Positions 18,619 to 26,645 of a stretch of DNA of 64,000 nucleotides are shown piece by piece (the stretch's first letter is position 1; each line of letters opens with the position of its first letter). Origin of the DNA: Pirellula sp. SH-Sr6A (GTDB lineage: Bacteria; Planctomycetota; Planctomycetia; Pirellulales; Pirellulaceae); assembly GCF_001610875.1 (NCBI RefSeq), contig NZ_CP011272.1:2151988-2215987 (forward strand). Reading direction: 5' to 3'. The notes beneath the pieces were generated by a model. That model was given only the letters and a program-made list of their open reading frames with translations. It had not been told where the DNA came from and did no database searches. Position numbers and translations under genes: made by a program.

Positions 18619-19587
18619 TTAGTTGTGAAGTGTCCCTGTATTTACCACCGGTTGCGCGTGGCGATCGGAGCAGAGGACCACGAGCAAATTGGATACCATG
18701 GCCGCTTTTCGCTCGTCATCGAGTTCGACAATTTTGTCGCGACTCAGGTGCTCGAGCGCTTGCTGAACCATACCGACGGCTCCTTCCACAATCTTGGTCC
18801 GAGCCGCGACAACAGCGGAGGCCTGTTGGCGCTGGAGCATTGCAGCCGCAATTTCGGCAGCGTAGGCAAGGTGGCTGATGCGTGCCTCGATAACTTCGAC
18901 CCCTGCTTTGTCAACGCGATCTTGGATATCGCGTTGCAGTTGATCGCTGATCTCCTGCGTATTGCTTCGAAGGGACACTTCGTGATCTTGGCTGTCGTAG
19001 GGATGACGCGTCGCCAAGTTTCGAAGGGCAGCTTCGCTTTGAACCCCGACATAATCCTCGTAATCGTCCACTTCGAAGAGCGCTTCAGCGGTATTCACCA
19101 CGCGCCAAACGACGACGGCGGAAATCTCGATGGGGTTACCATCCTTATCATTCACCTTGGAGGGTCGACCGTGCGTTCTGGTCTTCGGTGTGATAACGAC
19201 ACCCTGCTTGTCTTTTGTTTCTCCGACCGAGGTGGAGCCGGTCTCGAAATTGCGAACTCGGAGCGATACGGATTTCTTGGAATAGAAAGGATTGACCCAG
19301 AAGAATCCCGATTGCTTGACGGAGCCCTTGTAGCTGCCAAACAAGAGCAAAACGCGGGACTCGTTCGGCTGGATCGCTAGAAAACCGAAAAGTGCCAGGA
19401 AGGTGACCACGGCCAGTCCTCCAACTCCCAAAAAGGACAACACATTCATGACCTCAGAGCGATCGTCGACCGACGAAACCGTGGCAACGAACCCTGCAAT
19501 CGTCCCGCCAAACCCCAAAATCACCAAAACCAACGGAAACCAGCCCGACATCGGTTGGAAACTCTTTTCTGCCGTCACGGTACTCAT
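18619..19587 (-). CDS. SPFH (band 7) domain membrane protein
   Basis: A 322-residue stomatin/prohibitin/flotillin-type protein. Two hydrophobic segments at about residues 16-38 and 48-70 anchor it. The SPFH domain then runs from about 75 to 250 (ESRVLLLFGSYKGSVKQSGFFWVNP, then RNLATRHPYD and IQDRVDKAGVEVIEARISHLAYA), with a helical tail (AAAMLQRQQASAVVAAR) for oligomerisation. ATG 19587 is preceded by GGAG at suitable distance and gives the natural N-terminus; the longer frame starts at 19608. SPFH proteins scaffold membrane microdomains or protease complexes; no specific partner is encoded here apart from the downstream RHH protein. Confidence 0.9.
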   Translation of the reverse strand: MSTVTAEKSFQPMSGWFPLVLVILGFGGTIAGFVATVSSVDDRSEVMNVLSFLGVGGLAVVTFLALFGFLAIQPNESRVLLLFGSYKGSVKQSGFFWVNPFYSKKSVSLRVRNFETGSTSVGETKDKQGVVITPKTRTHGRPSKVNDKDGNPIEISAVVVWRVVNTAEALFEVDDYEDYVGVQSEAALRNLATRHPYDSQDHEVSLRSNTQEISDQLQRDIQDRVDKAGVEVIEARISHLAYAAEIAAAMLQRQQASAVVAARTKIVEGAVGMVQQALEHLSRDKIVELDDERKAAMVSNLLVVLCSDRHAQPVVNTGTLHN

Positions 19588-19616
19588 CGCGGACTCCTCT
19601 GGGAACATGAAAATAA

Positions 19617-19625
19617 ATTATAGCA
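19617..19625 (-). promoter_or_regulatory. Extended -10 promoter of the SPFH/RHH operon
   Basis: On the minus strand TGC directly precedes TATAAT (19622 down to 19617), a consensus -10 with the extended TGn element. It would start transcription about 23 nt before ATG 19587, leaving a short leader with a GGAG ribosome-binding site. No good -35 was found. Confidence 0.65.
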
Positions 19626-19629
19626 TTGT

Positions 19630-19646
19630 GATATCACCATGATATC
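19630..19646. promoter_or_regulatory. Palindromic operator candidate upstream of the SPFH operon
   Basis: Arms GATATCA (19630-19636) and TGATATC (19640-19646) are exact inverted repeats around CCA. The site lies 5 bp upstream of the extended -10 element, where a bound repressor would block RNA polymerase. The obvious candidate ligand is the Arc-type protein of the same operon, but this is inference. Confidence 0.55.
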
Positions 19647-19811
19647 TCAAGGCGAGAAAAGTTCGAACATTTGGCGCGCTTGTTGGTCAGAAATTGCTTA
19701 TTTTTAGGGGGCATCCAAAAGGGGGGAGCTAAACTGGAGGGTGCTATACGCTTCCGCACGCCCCACCTGCTTCTCCGAACTCATCTCGATCGTCATCTCA
19801 GTGGAACGGCT

Positions 19812-22034
19812 ATGCTGCGGTATCGTCCTTTGCAATGGTCTATTTCTTTGGTTTGCATTGGCCTGACAACAGCCGTTACGTGTTGCGCGCAAGACCCCTT
19901 TGGCAACGATCCCATTTCCACCGAGGGAGTCCCGGTCAATGTCGGCACGAAGGGGGCAGAATCAAGTCCACTCGGGGATGTCGACCTCTTTGAAAAGAAT
20001 GCGGTTGTTCGATCGCTCATTCGCAGCGCCCCGTCCGACCCTGCTGGCTTGGCCAGGGCCGTTCAACTAATGGCTCGAATCCGTCGGTGGGATGAGGTGA
20101 CACGATGGTTAAAAGTCATCGATCAAGCCGGGCTGGATACGGCCAAAGCGCACGCGATGGTCGATGAGGTGGGAGCCAAAACTTTTCAAGGGTTGTTGTC
20201 GCCATTGGTGCCACTCGAGCCTGCGAACAGGCAGATCGTTGATCGTATTTTGCAATTGGCAGACGAGTACCGACTCGACCCAGCGATGATTGCTCAAAGT
20301 GTCACGCAGCTGCAAAGCCCTGACACGAACAGCTGGAAGTCCGCGTTTGGTGTCGTGCAGTCGACGGGTTATGTTGGGGTTCAGAGTTTTTTTAACGCGG
20401 TCATGCGGCAAGGTGCCCCGCCGCCCAGTGGAGCGATGGGTGAAACGCTGCGACGCTTGGGGGAGTCAGCCAAAGATGCTTGGGTTGTATGCATGCGTAC
20501 GCCGCACACCGACGCTCGACGCAACCTGATCTTGCTCGCCGCGGCTGCAAAGGACCCTCGCTACCAAAACGAACTCACGTCTCTGCTCGGAGACATCGAC
20601 AGCTTGCCCGAAGATCTCCGCGAAGCAGCGAACAACTGGATGAGCCGGAGTGCCTCCTCGTCAACCCAATCTCAACTGTTCGAGGATTCTTCTTCCCGTC
20701 TTCGCTCTCTTCTCAGTCGCTACGTCAACGTGCGTTTTGACGACGATGCCGCAACGGGCGTACGTTGGTTGCTTGGGCAAGATGGTCGTTCCTTGACGAT
20801 GCGAGACTGCACTCCTGCAGAGGAGCTTTGGTTTCGAGTGGAGGGGGAAGCGGAGATCGTGCTTCAATCCGGAGCGGGAGCAGGGACGGACTCCGCGATC
20901 GCGGCTGCGGTACTTTTGCAAGGCGAAGACGGTATCCCCACAACAGGAACCCATTTGTCCTTGGGTGCGAAGGCCCCTTTGTTGGATCGTTACGAATTTG
21001 CATGCTTGGTCTGGGATGCGGCATGGAAATACCGATTTCCAACATCGCAGCGAGTTGCGGCCGAGCAATTGGGAAGGTTTTCCGCACCGATGCCGATCGA
21101 AGTTCGAGACCGGTTGGTACAAGGTCTCGAGTCGGGGTACCCCTCGGTCCGGTATGCGTGTGCGATGGGTTTGATGCGGTGGATGGGATCGGATCGGAGT
21201 GTCGGGAACGAGAGTTTTCTGGGACGGGGCAAGCTGGATCGCGTCGCCGCAGAGATGGTGCAGTTGACGACAAAACGGCGAGCCCTTGTTGTAGGAGGGA
21301 GCAGCTCTCTCCGCTCGCATCTTCGCTCGTTATTGGAATCTTTTGATTACCAATGTGAGGAGTTTTCGTCCGCAGGAGCAGTGCTTGCGCGTTGCAAGGA
21401 GGGAGCCCCGGTAGAAGAAATCTTCATCGTCTCGCGCACACTCGAAATGGATCTCGGTCAGCTCGTGCAGCGCATTCGCGGGACTTCGACGGGCGCCTCG
21501 GTTCCGATCGCAGTCCTTGCTGAGTCCTTGAGCAGTTCCGAGCTGCGTGTTTTGGATTTGGAGTCGCAAATGGTGCTCGGTAGCGTCCCGCCTGATGAGA
21601 TTGGTTTGCAAGACATACTTCGACGAAGCCGTGTTGCGTTCGGTGCAAGTCCCATGAGCGACGTCGACAAGGTTTTTTGGAAGGAAGAAGCGGGTCGGTT
21701 TCGCGAAGTTCAGCTCGGCAAGTTGGTTACGGCTCCGAAGAAGCCCCCTGTGCAATCGAAAATCCCCCAAACACCCGTCGGACAGCGTGAACTGATCCTT
21801 AAAGTTCTGGACAGTGCAATTCCGTTGCCCGAACGCGAGCAGGCAAGCCAACTTTTTGTGCAATCGCTTCGTCAATTTGGACTGCAGGTCTCTTCCGAGA
21901 CGGCTGATGGGCTGTACGATGTGTATAACGAGCGAGGCAAAAGCGAGGTCGATACCCGTCAATTGCTGAGTCGGATGCTGGATGCAGTCGAAGCCAGTCG
22001 CGGGGATCGCGAATGGGGGGCGATTGCTCCTTAA
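19812..22034 (+). CDS. Exported HEAT-like protein with C-terminal pseudo-receiver domain
   Basis: A 740-residue protein. ATG 19812 gives a signal peptide (LQWSISLVCIGLTTAVTCCAQ) that the longer frame from 19671 would bury. The middle is helical and repetitive, suggesting HEAT-like repeats (for example RVAAEQLGRF, LVQGLESGYPSVRYACAMGLMRW near 400-450). Residues about 487-600 follow the pattern of a CheY receiver: RALVVGGSSSLRSHLRSLLESF, then EIFIVSRTLEMDLGQLVQRIRG and VPIAVLAES. The acidic pair is GG/GS, the phospho-acceptor Asp is missing, and the switch Lys is not evident. Function is unknown. A sigma-54 activator gene follows 65 bp downstream. Confidence 0.7.
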   Translation: MLRYRPLQWSISLVCIGLTTAVTCCAQDPFGNDPISTEGVPVNVGTKGAESSPLGDVDLFEKNAVVRSLIRSAPSDPAGLARAVQLMARIRRWDEVTRWLKVIDQAGLDTAKAHAMVDEVGAKTFQGLLSPLVPLEPANRQIVDRILQLADEYRLDPAMIAQSVTQLQSPDTNSWKSAFGVVQSTGYVGVQSFFNAVMRQGAPPPSGAMGETLRRLGESAKDAWVVCMRTPHTDARRNLILLAAAAKDPRYQNELTSLLGDIDSLPEDLREAANNWMSRSASSSTQSQLFEDSSSRLRSLLSRYVNVRFDDDAATGVRWLLGQDGRSLTMRDCTPAEELWFRVEGEAEIVLQSGAGAGTDSAIAAAVLLQGEDGIPTTGTHLSLGAKAPLLDRYEFACLVWDAAWKYRFPTSQRVAAEQLGRFSAPMPIEVRDRLVQGLESGYPSVRYACAMGLMRWMGSDRSVGNESFLGRGKLDRVAAEMVQLTTKRRALVVGGSSSLRSHLRSLLESFDYQCEEFSSAGAVLARCKEGAPVEEIFIVSRTLEMDLGQLVQRIRGTSTGASVPIAVLAESLSSSELRVLDLESQMVLGSVPPDEIGLQDILRRSRVAFGASPMSDVDKVFWKEEAGRFREVQLGKLVTAPKKPPVQSKIPQTPVGQRELILKVLDSAIPLPEREQASQLFVQSLRQFGLQVSSETADGLYDVYNERGKSEVDTRQLLSRMLDAVEASRGDREWGAIAP

Positions 22035-22099
22035 CACGGCATCGTGCCCTTGGCGTGGGCGCCGTGTTGTTTCGTCAGCCTTCTAAAAGTCGGAACTCC

Positions 22100-23206
22100 A
22101 TGGCAGGAATCAGGCAAGACAACGGATTGCAGCGTGTCAGCGCTGGAACGTTGCTTCCAGGGGTCATCGGCTCCTCTCCCGCCATGCAGGACGTTTTTCG
22201 CATCACCCGTCGCGTGGCCCCCAGCAATGCCTCGGTTTTGCTTTTGGGTGAAACCGGTTCCGGGAAGGAAGTGATTGCCAATGCGATTCATCAGTTGAGC
22301 GGTCGCAACAGCGGTCCCTTCGTCAAAGTCAACTGCGGCGCGTTAAGCGAGAGTTTGCTAGAGAGCGAGCTTTTCGGACACGTTCGAGGTGCCTTCACCG
22401 GAGCCGTCAACAATCGAGCAGGTCGGTTCGAAGCGGCTCATTCCGGCACGATATTCCTGGATGAAATCAACAGCACGTCGATGCACCTGCAGGTCAAGCT
22501 CCTCCGCGTCCTGCAGCAGAAAGAATTCGAGCGCGTCGGAGACACCGAAACGGTTTCGGTCGACACACGCGTCATTGCGGCTAGCAATCGGGATCTGGCG
22601 GAAGAGATCAAACACGAGCGTTTTCGAGAAGATTTGTATTGGCGATTGAATGTGGTCCCGATCGAAATTCCGCCGCTTCGCAAGCGACGGGAGGACATCC
22701 CCGCGCTCGTCGGGCACTTCCTACAAGTATATAGTACACTGAACGAACGGTATGTGGTTCATATCGAACGCGAAGCGATGCAGGCGTTGCAGGATTACCA
22801 TTGGCCTGGCAATGTTCGTGAATTGCAAAACTACATCGAGCGATCGGTGGTAATGGCCGAAACCGATGAATTGACCTGTGACCTCTTGCCAACCACCGTG
22901 ACGGGACGCGGACCGACGCCCGAGCCCGCGCATGCTGGGAACGAACAGAAAAAGTGGGACTTCCAAAGCTTGGCGTCCGAGGTGGTCGTCGAAGGAATTC
23001 GGCAATGTCCAGCCGATGCCACCAACCTGCACAACGCCATCGTGGACCGAGTCGAAAAAGAGCTGATTGCGCAAGTCCTCTCGTCCTGCAATTATGTGCA
23101 GACAAAAGCAGCCACGCGGCTTGGAATCAACCGCAATACGCTTCATAAGAAAATGAAAGACTATAGCTTGGATGACATGGACCCCAACTCCCATCCAAAC
23201 TCCTGA
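22100..23206 (+). CDS. Sigma-54-dependent transcriptional activator without receiver domain
   Basis: A 368-residue bacterial enhancer-binding protein. The AAA+ domain begins almost at once (GVIGSSPAMQDVFRI) and has Walker A GETGSGKE, the sigma-54 contact loop GAFTGA, Walker B IFLDEI and the sensor-II region. The C-terminal Fis-type helix-turn-helix reads AATRLGINRNTLHKKMKDY. There is no N-terminal sensory domain, so activity must be controlled by expression level or a partner. ATG 22100 was preferred over the frame start at 22013, which overlaps the previous gene. ribBA starts 31 bp downstream. Its targets cannot be deduced. Confidence 0.92.
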   Translation: MAGIRQDNGLQRVSAGTLLPGVIGSSPAMQDVFRITRRVAPSNASVLLLGETGSGKEVIANAIHQLSGRNSGPFVKVNCGALSESLLESELFGHVRGAFTGAVNNRAGRFEAAHSGTIFLDEINSTSMHLQVKLLRVLQQKEFERVGDTETVSVDTRVIAASNRDLAEEIKHERFREDLYWRLNVVPIEIPPLRKRREDIPALVGHFLQVYSTLNERYVVHIEREAMQALQDYHWPGNVRELQNYIERSVVMAETDELTCDLLPTTVTGRGPTPEPAHAGNEQKKWDFQSLASEVVVEGIRQCPADATNLHNAIVDRVEKELIAQVLSSCNYVQTKAATRLGINRNTLHKKMKDYSLDDMDPNSHPNS

Positions 23207-23237
23207 CTCGATTGGGCTACTCCAAAATCCATCCAAC

Positions 23238-24449
23238 ATGACAAACACAAAGTTCAGCAGTATCGAAAAGGCCGTCGCAGCGATCGCCCGAGGAGAGGTG
23301 GTGATCGTACTCGACGATGAAGATCGTGAGAACGAAGGTGATTTTGTTTGTGCTGCAGAATCAGTCACGACCGAGACCATCAATTTTATGCTCCAAGGCC
23401 ACGGACAACTCTGTGCACCGGTGTTGCCTTCGGTCTGCCAGCGACTGGAACTTCGTCCCCTGGTAGATCACAACACCTCCCCACTGACAACCGCCTTTAT
23501 GACGCCCGTTGATCATGCGGGCTGCAAAACGGGTATCACTGCCGGGGAGCGAGCTGAAACCATTCGAAGACTTGCCAGCGAGAGTTCGAAGCCTTCCGAT
23601 TTCGTAAAACCCGGACACGTTTATCCACTCCTGGCAATGGAAGGTGGCGTATTGCGACGAGCCGGTCATACGGAGGCAGCAGTGGATCTGGCGCGCATGG
23701 CAGGCTTAACGCCGGCGGGGGTATTGTGCGAGATTTTGAATCACGAAGGGGATAGAGCGACGCGAGATGAGCTGTTGGACCTCGCCGAGAAGTACGGGTT
23801 GGAAATCATCACCGTGGAGCAGATTATCTCGCATCGACGTATCAGCGAGAAATTGGTGAACAGGACGGCCAAGGCCAAATTGCCTACTCGCTACGGACTG
23901 TTCGACATCATCGTCTACGGGGTGCAGTTTGAATCGCAGGAACCGGTGGCGCTCGTGATGGGTGATCTCAGCGTCCCCGGGGAAAAAGCACCCTTGGTCC
24001 GGATGCATAGCAGTTGCTTCACCGGCGATCTGGTCGCGTCCCTCCGATGCGACTGCGGCGATCAACTCCAACAAGCGTTGGAAGCGATCGCGCGCGAGGG
24101 GCGAGGTGTTTTGGTCTATTTGCCACAAGAAGGACGGGGTATTGGTCTTGCTCAAAAAATCAAAGCCTATGCGCTCCAAGAAGAAGGCTTGGATACCGTC
24201 GAAGCCAATCACAAACTTGGCTTCAAAGCAGACATGCGGGATTACGGTATTGGCATCCAAATTCTGAAGGATCTCGGATTGCACGAAATTCGGCTCCTCA
24301 CCAATAATCCCAAGAAAAAGGAAGCCTTCAACCTGCGTGGATTTGACCTTTCGGTTGTCGATCAAGTGCCGATTATTCCGGAGATCAATGAGCATAACGC
24401 CGCTTACCTCGCGACCAAGCGCGACAAGATGGGTCACAAGCTTCCTTGA
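23238..24449 (+). CDS. ribBA: Bifunctional DHBP synthase / GTP cyclohydrolase II
   Basis: A 403-residue riboflavin-biosynthesis enzyme. The N-terminal half makes 3,4-dihydroxy-2-butanone 4-phosphate from ribulose 5-phosphate (LDDEDRENEGDF, HTEAAVDLARMAG). The C-terminal half opens GTP to the pyrimidine precursor, with zinc ligands in HSSCFTGDLVASLRCDCG and the motifs LPQEGRGIGL and LGFKADMRDYGIG. Both active sites look intact. ATG 23238 was chosen because the longer start overlaps the sigma-54 activator gene. No FMN riboswitch can fit in the 31-bp gap upstream. Confidence 0.96.
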   Translation: MTNTKFSSIEKAVAAIARGEVVIVLDDEDRENEGDFVCAAESVTTETINFMLQGHGQLCAPVLPSVCQRLELRPLVDHNTSPLTTAFMTPVDHAGCKTGITAGERAETIRRLASESSKPSDFVKPGHVYPLLAMEGGVLRRAGHTEAAVDLARMAGLTPAGVLCEILNHEGDRATRDELLDLAEKYGLEIITVEQIISHRRISEKLVNRTAKAKLPTRYGLFDIIVYGVQFESQEPVALVMGDLSVPGEKAPLVRMHSSCFTGDLVASLRCDCGDQLQQALEAIAREGRGVLVYLPQEGRGIGLAQKIKAYALQEEGLDTVEANHKLGFKADMRDYGIGIQILKDLGLHEIRLLTNNPKKKEAFNLRGFDLSVVDQVPIIPEINEHNAAYLATKRDKMGHKLP

Positions 24450-24590
24450 TGGGAATGCCAGCATTCCTGAATTCCCCGTCATGACCTTGACCTAGCTCGC
24501 GCGATCTCGTTATGAACCGGAGTGAATCTGCGCCGATGGGATGGATCCCATGGGACGCGAACTATTCTTGCGAATAGGAATGATCGATCG

Positions 24591-26567
24591 ATGGACCGAA
24601 CCGCGCTGGACACCATTTTGTTCAAATCCAATTCATGCCCGTCTCGTCAACGGCGCAGTCGCAGCCCACTCGTAGTTTGCTCGCTGCTAATTCTCGTTGG
24701 TTTCGTGGGCTGTCAATCGTGGTTCGGCCGAAAGAAAAATGATGAAAACTCCCATTTCATCAAAGAAACCAAACGGATCAAACAGTTATTGAAGGATCCA
24801 GAGCGCCCCCGATTGATCGGGGAGGTCGCCGGCATCACAGGCTTGGTCATCCACCAGTACGATGCCTATGGATTGGTCACCGGGCTCAATAACACCGGGG
24901 GATCGGTCAAACCCGGCGCGGCCCGCGACATGATGTTGAAAGAAATGCGCATCCGAGAGACCGCATCTCCCGAAGCGACTCTCGATGCGCTTTGGACCGC
25001 CCTCGTAAAAGTTCGAGGTTATGGAAACCCCGGGGATCGCGACAATCAAGTCATCGACGTCAGCATCGAATGTTCGACCGAATGCAACGCCAGCGACTTG
25101 ACTGGCGGTTTCCTTTTGGAAGCTCGCCTGCGCGAGATGGTGAACGTCGGCGGCAAAATTCGCGAGAGCGATGACAAGGCGGTCGCGCAAGGCGAACTTG
25201 TGATTCTCCCGGCAGCGTATACCAAGAGGGATCGCGAACCACTGCGCGCGGTGATTGTGGGGGGTGGACGACTGTTGCAACCCAGACGTTTGGGACTCCA
25301 GGTACGGCCTGACTTCAAGCATGTGATGGTGACGAAGTCCATAGAAGAAGCGATCAACAAGCGATTCTACTTTCACGAAGCTTCGCGACAGCGTTTGATG
25401 GCAGAAGGAAAAAATGATGCACAGGTCGCGTTGACGACGATGCCGAAATACCGATTCGATGCTTCGCACTTCGCATCGGTTTTGCTCGCGACCGGATTCA
25501 ATGAAAGCGAAGAGGAACGCAAAGAGCGTCTGGAGGGATGCAAAAAACTGGTCCGCGATCGTACAACCGTTCGGCGCGCTGCAGCAGAACTGGAATCGCT
25601 CGGAACCCCTGAAGCGATCGATGTTCTCGTCGACACCCTATCCTCCGTCGACACCGAGATTCGATTCTATACGGCTTATTCACTCGCTTACCTCGACCGA
25701 AAGGAATCGGTTCCAGTCCTCGCCGAAATTGCGAGAAAAGAAGTTGCGTTCCGACCGCTCTGCCTCGTGGGATTGGCCATGAACGAGCAGGACAGCGCCC
25801 GCGAGGCATTGGAAAAATTGCTTCAAGAATCCGAACCCGAGTTGAGATACGGTGCGTTCTGGGCTCTGCGTCAACGGGATGAGTCCGATGCGCTCGTACA
25901 GGGCGAACGTTTGAATGATCGCGTTTCCATGTCCTTGATCGCCAGCCAAACACCTCTTATCGCCATTTCGCTGCAAACCAAGCAAGAGATTGTTTGCTTT
26001 GGGAGCACGTCACCCGTGACCCTAACCTCCACATTGAACCCTACTCCCTTTGTGACTTTGACACCCGTCTCTGGTAACCAACTGCTGGTCACTCGCAAAT
26101 CATCGTCCGACGTCATTCGATCTGTTGTCGACGCCGATACGGTCTCGTTGTTGCGTGCACTCGGTGCTGCGAATGCTTCTTATAACGACCTTGTGCAGAC
26201 CATATCGCAACTGTCGGAGAAGAAATGCATCAGCATCCCCGTTGCTTTCAATCCACGTCCTATGGCGGGTCGTATCTACAAGCGCGATGGTGAATCCGAA
26301 ATTACAGAAGAAAGGCCCGTGGAAGTGGACGCGAGCTCGCGGCAGAACGAGACCAAATCCTGGTGGACTGTCTCCAATTGGTTTCGCGGCGAAGCAGTTA
26401 CCCCACAGCGATCGTCATCGGAATCTGGAATCGATCTTGATGTCTCGGCCAAGGAACAGGAAATAGAATCCGTCGAGGCGCTTCCAACTGGAGTATCCCC
26501 TACGGTCTCCACTTCGTCGAATGCATCGACGGCGCTTCCTGAGATCGACTGGGACGCATTGAACTAA
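24591..26567 (+). CDS. FlgI-like (P-ring family) lipoprotein with HEAT repeats
   Basis: A 658-residue predicted lipoprotein with the lipobox LVGFVGC (Cys41). Residues about 73-265 resemble the flagellar P-ring protein FlgI: LIGEVAGITG, YGLVTGLNNTGG, NPGDRDNQVIDVSI, TGGFLLEARL and AQGELVI. Residues about 326-433 look like HEAT repeats (RRAAAELESLGTPEAIDVLV, RFYTAYSLAYLDRKESVPVL). The C-terminal part is Ser/Glu-rich. ATG 24591 puts the signal peptide in place; the frame begins at GTG 24522. No other flagellar genes are nearby, so use as a genuine P-ring is doubtful; planctomycete homologues are often annotated FlgI. Confidence 0.65.
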   Translation: MDRTALDTILFKSNSCPSRQRRSRSPLVVCSLLILVGFVGCQSWFGRKKNDENSHFIKETKRIKQLLKDPERPRLIGEVAGITGLVIHQYDAYGLVTGLNNTGGSVKPGAARDMMLKEMRIRETASPEATLDALWTALVKVRGYGNPGDRDNQVIDVSIECSTECNASDLTGGFLLEARLREMVNVGGKIRESDDKAVAQGELVILPAAYTKRDREPLRAVIVGGGRLLQPRRLGLQVRPDFKHVMVTKSIEEAINKRFYFHEASRQRLMAEGKNDAQVALTTMPKYRFDASHFASVLLATGFNESEEERKERLEGCKKLVRDRTTVRRAAAELESLGTPEAIDVLVDTLSSVDTEIRFYTAYSLAYLDRKESVPVLAEIARKEVAFRPLCLVGLAMNEQDSAREALEKLLQESEPELRYGAFWALRQRDESDALVQGERLNDRVSMSLIASQTPLIAISLQTKQEIVCFGSTSPVTLTSTLNPTPFVTLTPVSGNQLLVTRKSSSDVIRSVVDADTVSLLRALGAANASYNDLVQTISQLSEKKCISIPVAFNPRPMAGRIYKRDGESEITEERPVEVDASSRQNETKSWWTVSNWFRGEAVTPQRSSSESGIDLDVSAKEQEIESVEALPTGVSPTVSTSSNASTALPEIDWDALN

Positions 26568-26584
26568 CGGCTGCACCATCCCAA

Positions 26585-26614
26585 CCTCACCTAATCCTCA
26601 CCCTAAACCTCACC
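26585..26614 (+). repeat. Three CCTCACC direct repeats in the smc leader
   Basis: CCTCACC occurs at 26585, 26596 and 26608 with spacing 11-12 bp, in a C-rich leader that ends 32 bp before the smc start. The leader has no Shine-Dalgarno motif. A chance simple repeat is possible. Confidence 0.4.
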
Positions 26615-26645
26615 ACTTTTTGATTCGGATCCATCGGACTCTTTC

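Noticed and set aside
18400-19380. 326-residue open frame on the plus strand
   Set aside because: It lies opposite the SPFH and RHH genes, whose families are clear.
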